Assembly: GCA_964549615.1 (NCBI GenBank)
Contig: CAZJVP010000014.1
Coordinates: 1 to 10,376, forward strand
Source: CAYVLA01 sp964549615 [NCBI: uncultured Thermococci archaeon]
GTDB lineage: Archaea > CAYQAE01 > CAYVLA01
Reading direction: 5' to 3'
Length of the DNA stretch: 10,376 bases
Each line of letters starts with the position of its first letter. Position 1 is the first letter of the stretch. This document shows positions 7,136 to 10,376 of this stretch, piece after piece. Made by a program: the position numbers and the translations under genes. The notes under the pieces are model-generated. The model was not told the DNA's origin. It did not search any database and was given only the letters and a program-made list of their open reading frames with translations.

Positions 7136-7900
7136 CTAGCGCACCAAAGGCAGGCTTTCGCCCTTGGACTCGGCAACGATCAGCCGCTTCCGAGGGCGCG
7201 CGCCGACTCGCGTCGCGCTTACCAGCTCGGCGGCCCCGACGACCGAGGCCCGCCGGAACTCTTCCCACGCCCTGTCGAACTCGGCGATCGTTTCCTCGGT
7301 CTTGGGGTGCATCGGCATCTGGACGAGTATCTTGTACGGGATCGTCACAATATGTGCCCCTGCGACCCCGGCCTGGACGACGTCCATCGGGTCGCGGATG
7401 CTCCCCGCGATGATGCGGGTCTTGGACCCATCCCAGTCCAAGAGCTGCCTGGACTGGGTGATCACACGCTCGGGGTCATCCCCGTAGTCCCGAATGCGTC
7501 TGAAGAATATGCTTGCATAGGTCGCCCCTGCCTGCGCTGCCAAGAGCACCTGGTTTGGCGACATCAGGGCCGTCATATTGGTGCGGATGCCCTCCTTCTC
7601 CAGGATCGACACCGCCTCAAGGCCCCTGCCGTCCGAATACATCGGGATCTTGATGACGACCTGGCTTCCCCAGGATGCATACTCCCTTGCCTCCTCAATG
7701 AACTCTTCCAGGCTAGAGGATGTGACCTCAACGCTCACCGGCCCGTCGACCATGGACAGGATCGTCTCCATGTGCCGGCGGAAGTCGACCCCCTTCTCCC
7801 TCAGCAATATCTTCTGGTTGGTGGTCAGCCCGGATATGATTCCCCATGCCGATATCCGGCGTATCTCGTCCAGATTTGCCGTGTCCAGAAATATCTCCGT
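7136..7900 (-). CDS. Transaldolase / fructose-6-phosphate aldolase family protein, apparent ACG start
   Basis: Short (FSA-type) transaldolase barrel, 254 residues from the proposed start. EIFLDTANLDEIRRI opens the fold, then GLTTNQKILL (24-33), VSVEVTS (55-61), the Schiff-base lysine K84 in VVIKIPMYSDG, TNMTALMSPNQVLLAAQAGA (107-126), YASIFFRRIRDYGDD (128-142), IIAGSIRDP (163-171) and TIPYKIL (186-192). The last about 35 residues exceed the usual 215-220-residue family length. Transaldolases interconvert sedoheptulose 7-phosphate plus glyceraldehyde 3-phosphate with erythrose 4-phosphate plus fructose 6-phosphate, so this enzyme could set the sedoheptulose 7-phosphate pool used by gmhA. The homologous start falls on ACG at 7900, seven bases after GGGAGG (7908-7913). 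The open frame does extend upstream, but only through the upstream gene's wrong frame. It starts two bases after that gene's stop. Confidence 0.85.
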   Translation of the reverse strand, partial: TEIFLDTANLDEIRRISAWGIISGLTTNQKILLREKGVDFRRHMETILSMVDGPVSVEVTSSSLEEFIEEAREYASWGSQVVIKIPMYSDGRGLEAVSILEKEGIRTNMTALMSPNQVLLAAQAGATYASIFFRRIRDYGDDPERVITQSRQLLDWDGSKTRIIAGSIRDPMDVVQAGVAGAHIVTIPYKILVQMPMHPKTEETIAEFDRAWEEFRRASVVGAAELVSATRVGARPRKRLIVAESKGESLPLVR

Positions 7901-7901
7901 C

Positions 7902-8339
7902 TCACGACCTCCCGGCGTATCCGCAATCAAGCGAGGCGGAACCAAGGTACAGCACGACATCCCGCTGCCGTAGCCATCCCTGGACCCAGGGCGCCCAGCG
8001 AAAGACGCCATGCTCGGCGTAGGCCTGCAACCTCTGATTTGCAATCCTCGCCCCCTCAAGGAGCGCCCTCGAAATGAAGGATGGGCCCTTGCACGCCGCG
8101 CGCAGCGCCTCACAAACCGCCTTCGCAGCCTCCGAGACCATCCTGCGGATGGCCCCGTTCCTCTTGACCCTAGACACGAACCCCTCATCCCCCCTTCGAA
8201 CCACCCAGCTCACGACCTTCAAGGTCGCCCGATGGGCAACCTTCACGCGGTGCCAAACCTTGGCCCTGAGCGCCCTCCTGATCAGGTCGGGCGTATCGCT
8301 GATGTCGGGTTCCAAACGGCCTGCGTCATCGCTTACCAT
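7902..8339 (-). CDS. Hypothetical protein, basic and helical (operon member of unknown function)
   Basis: 145 residues if started at ATG 8339; the frame itself is open to 8456. I do not recognise the family. Codon third positions are strongly G/C (for example in 8101-8160 and 8221-8280), and the two other frames look worse, so this is real coding sequence. The protein begins MVSDDAGRLEPDISDTPDL, then an Arg/Lys-rich, probably alpha-helical middle (VKVAHRATLKVVSWVVRR, ALRAACKGPSFISRALLEGA), and ends with a tryptophan-rich stretch (VFRWAPWVQGWLRQRD) and VVLYLGSASLD. The stop TGA lies two bases before the transaldolase ACG. The start overlaps the end of the upstream frame by 14 bases. It may be a separate gene, or the C-terminal half of one gene joined to the 8326-8649 frame and split by a one-base insertion between about 8340 and 8400. 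Confidence 0.55.
   Translation of the reverse strand: MVSDDAGRLEPDISDTPDLIRRALRAKVWHRVKVAHRATLKVVSWVVRRGDEGFVSRVKRNGAIRRMVSEAAKAVCEALRAACKGPSFISRALLEGARIANQRLQAYAEHGVFRWAPWVQGWLRQRDVVLYLGSASLDCGYAGRS
7907..7913 (-). promoter_or_regulatory. Shine-Dalgarno site for the transaldolase
   Basis: GGGAGGT sits inside the end of the upstream gene. From its GGGAGG core there are seven bases to ACG 7900, ideal spacing for a ribosome to begin there. No ATG, TTG or in-frame GTG is at that distance; the GTG at 7905-7903 is out of frame and too close. The site therefore fixes the start of the transaldolase on a non-standard codon or on a miscalled ATG. Confidence 0.6.
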
Positions 8340-8649
8340 CCGGTGCATCCCTTCCCTGCCGGCCCGCTGGTCCCTTGGCCTCGCGCGCTTCGAAAACGCC
8401 AACCAAGCCACTGACCGCTCCGTCGAAGGTCTGAACCTCAAGGAGATGCTTGGCATGGCGGAGATCTTTGTGGGTGTCCGAGCTCAGCCCGATCGACAAC
8501 GCTTTTCTCCCGCCAGCCGCTTCTCCCCGAGCATCCATATCCAGCACCGCTGCAGAGGAAGCCGTGAGGACCAAGCATGCCCCGCGCACATGTGTCCCTA
8601 AAAATCTTTCGGGTTGCAAAGAATGCTCAAGAAACGCGTATGGATTCAT
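8326..8649 (-). CDS. Hypothetical protein or N-terminal half of a frameshifted gene
   Basis: 107 residues from ATG 8649. Not recognised. The stretch RGACLVLTASSAAVLDMDAR, then ALSIGLSSDTHKDLRHAKHL and TFDGAVSGLVGVFEARE, reads like folded protein, whereas the last 20 residues (PAGRQGRDAPDGKR) look like read-through in the wrong frame. In the region 8401-8520 this frame is more protein-like than the competing one. The first codons to about 8590 are AT-richer and may not be translated: GTG 8592 or TTG 8574 are in-frame alternatives. A TATA-like box 15-25 bases upstream of ATG 8649 would suit a leaderless or near-leaderless transcript. It would be the first gene of the operon. Confidence 0.45.
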   Translation of the reverse strand: MNPYAFLEHSLQPERFLGTHVRGACLVLTASSAAVLDMDARGEAAGGRKALSIGLSSDTHKDLRHAKHLLEVQTFDGAVSGLVGVFEAREAKGPAGRQGRDAPDGKR

Positions 8650-8663
8650 ACCTAGAAGACGCG

Positions 8664-8674
8664 AAATCTATAGA
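8664..8674 (-). promoter_or_regulatory. Possible archaeal TATA-box promoter of the operon
   Basis: TCTATAGATTT on the minus strand lies in a locally AT-rich island (about 43% GC in 8641-8760, against about 60% around it), some 20 bases before ATG 8649. Position and composition match an archaeal TATA element, and no other such island occurs inside the operon. A second weaker candidate, GATTTTTAGG near 8597-8606, lies about 27 bases before an in-frame TTG at 8574. No clear BRE is visible, so confidence is low. Confidence 0.35.
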
Positions 8675-8955
8675 ATTGTGGATCGGACGTTGGACAAGAG
8701 ACATAGAGTCATTCGTGCATTAGAAATGATCCGCCCAAACCGTCAAGGATTCCAAGAAACTGATCCCGCGCCCATCGCGAGGCCGGAACCGAACGGGACT
8801 CGGGTGAGCAGCTCCTGCCGTTTTGACGTAATGCGCAGCTCGTCTCATCGTCCAAGACCCTTTCCGCCAGTCTTTCGATGGGAGCCCGATACCGCTAGGT
8901 CAACGTCCTCAAACAACATCCTGCGCTCTTCGGCAGAACCTGATCGCAAGATCCA

Positions 8956-8997
8956 GCCGGCCCAGAGAACCCGCAGGTAGGAGAGGGCTGGGCCGGC
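8956..8997. repeat. Perfect 10-bp inverted repeat, 22-base loop
   Basis: gccggcccag at 8956-8965 is exactly inverted as ctgggccggc at 8988-8997, a GC-rich stem of 10 bp with no mismatch. It is about 160 bases past the stop of the hydrolase-like gene. No T-run follows on either strand, so it is not a standard intrinsic terminator; it could be a 3' processing or stability hairpin, part of a small RNA, or an operator palindrome. Confidence 0.6.
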
Positions 8998-9155
8998 GAC
9001 TGGCCCTGCCCCGAATCTGCTCAAACCTTCAAGGCGCATCCAATGACGCGATCTCCCCCGCCGCAGTCCCGTCTCTACGGGATCTAGCTCCTAGCGGAGT
9101 TCTACGGCCCATTTCCGCGCCCCAACAAATCCCGGCCCCCAGGAAACCCTTTGCC

Positions 9156-10376
9156 TCACGCGAAAACAGACGCCGGGGTCGATCCTAGGAGCTGGTGGAT
9201 GGTCCCGTCCTTCTCCATCACCGCGACGCTGTTAAGCCCCCTCTGGCCGTAGATTCCCGTCGAACCCGTGTACTCCGGAACGTAGGGGATGCTTCCTGAC
9301 TTGGATTTCACCTCGATCCTGGACACCCTGGCGACGCGCCCGTTCACGGCCACCTTCAAGCCAACCCTTGGGATGAAGCCGTCGTTCACTATCCTTATCG
9401 CGTCCTCCCCCTCGACAAGCTCGAAGGAGATCGTCGTATCGGGCTTCTCGTAGTACGGGATCGGGCTTTGGTATCCCTCGCCCCCGGCCAGCCTCCTTTC
9501 GATCTCGGACCCCGCAGCGGCCAAAGCATCCCAGTAGGCCTCCTGCGACCCGTTCAGGACGAAGTCGCCCGAAAGCGTGGCAGGATCGGCCAAGAGGCTG
9601 TCGAACGGGAAGATCCAGAAGCCGTATGAGTTCGCCGCGCAGTAATAAGCCTCGGATTTGATCCTCTCCGGCGAGAGAAAGGCAAGCCAAAGCCCGGGCA
9701 GGTAGAACGCCTCGTAGCCCATCGACGGGAAGTACTGGACCATCTGCCCGGCCAGCGGCCCCCAGCCCTGCCCGTAGGTTGACTCGTCAAAGACCAGGGC
9801 CGGCATCTCGGGGGTGCCGAGCCCCTCCACAAGGCCGCGGTAGTACCAGTTGTGATCGTACAGAAGGAAGCCCAGAAGCATCTCGGGGTCGGCCGACCTC
9901 ACCCTCTCCCTCAGCCTCGCCGCGACCGACCTTGCCTCCTTTCGCAGGTATTCGTAGTACTCGGAAAGAAGCCCCTTCTCCTCAAGCCACCCCATCCGCC
10001 GATCCTTCTCCCTTGGAGCGCCGGAGGCGCCCGCCCTTCCGCCCAGAAAGCCGTCGTAGCAATCGTCGCAGAAGCAGCCGGAGTTGGAGTAGATGTGGGC
10101 TTTTTCGCTGTTGTACATCTCGGTATCCAGCACGAAGCCCGCGATGGGAACCTCCTCGGCAAGCTCGGCCAGCGCCATGGCCTGCGGCAGTATCGCCCTC
10201 TCCCAGTAGGACCAGTCCAGCGGGCAGGGCGCCGCCCTTGCCTCCCCATCGGCCGTCACGTAGCTCCGCGCCTCGACCGGCCTTCCAGCGTCCCGGGTGA
10301 AGTAGAAGACGGAGACGAAAAGCTTCACCCCGGCCTGGCGACACAGCTCGGCCTTGGCCTTTAAGTCAGCAACCTG
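9156..10376 (-). CDS. TIM-barrel glycoside hydrolase-like protein (partial, N-terminus off the right edge)
   Basis: 406 residues are visible, open to the window edge; an internal GTG at 10328 is not a credible start because the frame continues upstream in sensible protein (KAKAELCRQAGVKLFVSVFYF, cut here by the edge). The pattern of short beta strands ending in acidic residues suggests a (beta/alpha)8 hydrolase: AGFVLDTEMYNSEKAH near 79-93, followed by a cysteine cluster GCFCDDCYDGFL (100-111), LLGFLLYDHNWYYRG (167-180) and PALVFDESTYGQGWG (192-206). D84/E86 and D197/E198 are candidate catalytic or binding residues. The barrel seems to end near 290, followed by a beta-rich C-terminal domain (EDAIRIVNDGFIPRVGLKV). 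No membrane anchor is present at the C-terminus. Families with a CxC-x-x-C beside the barrel strand are common among uncharacterised hydrolases. Exact family and substrate are unknown; it may trim the surface glycan, but it is separated from the operon by 500 bases. Confidence 0.6.
   Translation of the reverse strand, partial: QVADLKAKAELCRQAGVKLFVSVFYFTRDAGRPVEARSYVTADGEARAAPCPLDWSYWERAILPQAMALAELAEEVPIAGFVLDTEMYNSEKAHIYSNSGCFCDDCYDGFLGGRAGASGAPREKDRRMGWLEEKGLLSEYYEYLRKEARSVAARLRERVRSADPEMLLGFLLYDHNWYYRGLVEGLGTPEMPALVFDESTYGQGWGPLAGQMVQYFPSMGYEAFYLPGLWLAFLSPERIKSEAYYCAANSYGFWIFPFDSLLADPATLSGDFVLNGSQEAYWDALAAAGSEIERRLAGGEGYQSPIPYYEKPDTTISFELVEGEDAIRIVNDGFIPRVGLKVAVNGRVARVSRIEVKSKSGSIPYVPEYTGSTGIYGQRGLNSVAVMEKDGTIHQLLGSTPASVFA

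Larger units (their letters stand above)
8650..9155. other. Intergenic region between the hydrolase-like gene and the heptose operon
   Basis: About 506 bases without a convincing gene. The right half (about 8840-9155) is GC-rich and holds the hairpin at 8956-8997. The left part (8600-8760) is AT-richer and carries the promoter-like element. A 64-codon minus-strand frame at 8845-9039 exists, but it has no good ribosome site at its ATG and overlaps the hairpin, so I do not call it. Nine-base inverted copies (agctcctag at 9086-9094, ctaggagct at 9185-9193) may be chance. No tRNA, CRISPR array or insertion-sequence end is seen. Confidence 0.5.

Noticed and set aside
6359-8077. Very long plus-strand open frame (572 codons)
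   Set aside because: It runs antisense through hddA, the membrane protein and the transaldolase, whose motifs are clear on the minus strand. Its own product is Pro/Arg/His-rich with no motif; long antisense frames are expected in GC-rich genes.
7901-8188. N-terminal extension of the transaldolase
   Set aside because: The open frame continues upstream, but its codons and Arg/Gly-rich product look like a shadow of the hypothetical gene, and the family N-terminus begins at EIFLDTAN.
8450-8980. Plus-strand open frame of 176 codons
   Set aside because: It crosses the AT-rich promoter-like zone and the antisense of the hypothetical gene, and its composition is Arg/Pro/Ser-rich without domains.
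8845-9039. 64-codon minus-strand open frame
   Set aside because: No ribosome site close to its ATG, no recognisable motif, and its middle is the perfect hairpin. It could be a degraded gene but cannot be supported.
9086-9193. Nine-base inverted copies agctcctag/ctaggagct, and direct tctacgg copies near 9074-9107
   Set aside because: Too short and too far apart to separate from chance; one arm is in the coding end of the hydrolase-like gene.
1-10376. tRNA, rRNA, CRISPR array, insertion sequence or phage genes
   Set aside because: No tRNA-like or repeat-spacer pattern, transposase motif or terminal inverted repeat was seen on either strand.

Overview
The window is almost entirely one leftward (minus-strand) gene cluster for making and transferring a nucleotide-activated heptose, plus the end of an unrelated-looking hydrolase gene at the right edge. 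The DNA is GC-rich, with tightly packed genes, frequent TTG/GTG starts, strong GGAGG-type Shine-Dalgarno sites and a possible TATA-like element before the first gene. A polyprenyl-phosphate sugar transferase with two C-terminal membrane helices and a fructose-6-phosphate-aldolase-size transaldolase fit an uncultured archaeon (TACK-like is my best guess). No ribosomal or other phylogenetic marker is present, so a bacterium cannot be excluded.

Layout from right to left, which is the direction of transcription. Positions 9156-10376 hold the C-terminal 406 residues of a probable TIM-barrel glycoside hydrolase-like protein. Positions 8650-9155 are an intergenic stretch with a strong GC hairpin and, next to the operon, an AT-richer promoter-like zone. 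Positions 7902-8649 hold one or two genes of unknown function in two overlapping frames. Then come a transaldolase-family protein (7136-7900, apparently starting at ACG), a small two-helix membrane protein (6777-7031), heptose-7-phosphate kinase HddA, heptose isomerase GmhA, bisphosphate phosphatase GmhB, nucleotidyltransferase HddC, a GalE-like SDR, a DPM1-like glycosyltransferase, a GDP-mannose 3,5-epimerase-like SDR broken by a one-base frameshift, and a second GT2 glycosyltransferase that runs off the left edge.

Together the enzymes make a coherent route. Transaldolase chemistry connects to sedoheptulose 7-phosphate. GmhA, HddA, GmhB and HddC convert this to D-glycero-D-manno-heptose 7-phosphate, the 1,7-bisphosphate, the 1-phosphate and then the NDP-heptose (GDP in the characterised pathway). 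The two SDR enzymes may remodel the activated sugar, and the two glycosyltransferases would load it on a lipid carrier or glycan, for example for S-layer or N-glycan decoration. The four heptose enzymes are confident; the final sugar and its destination are inferred.

Several places look like single-base errors or real lesions: the SDR frameshift near 1682, the frame change near 8340-8400, and the ACG start at 7900. The left-most glycosyltransferase is visibly poorer in GC than the rest of the cluster.
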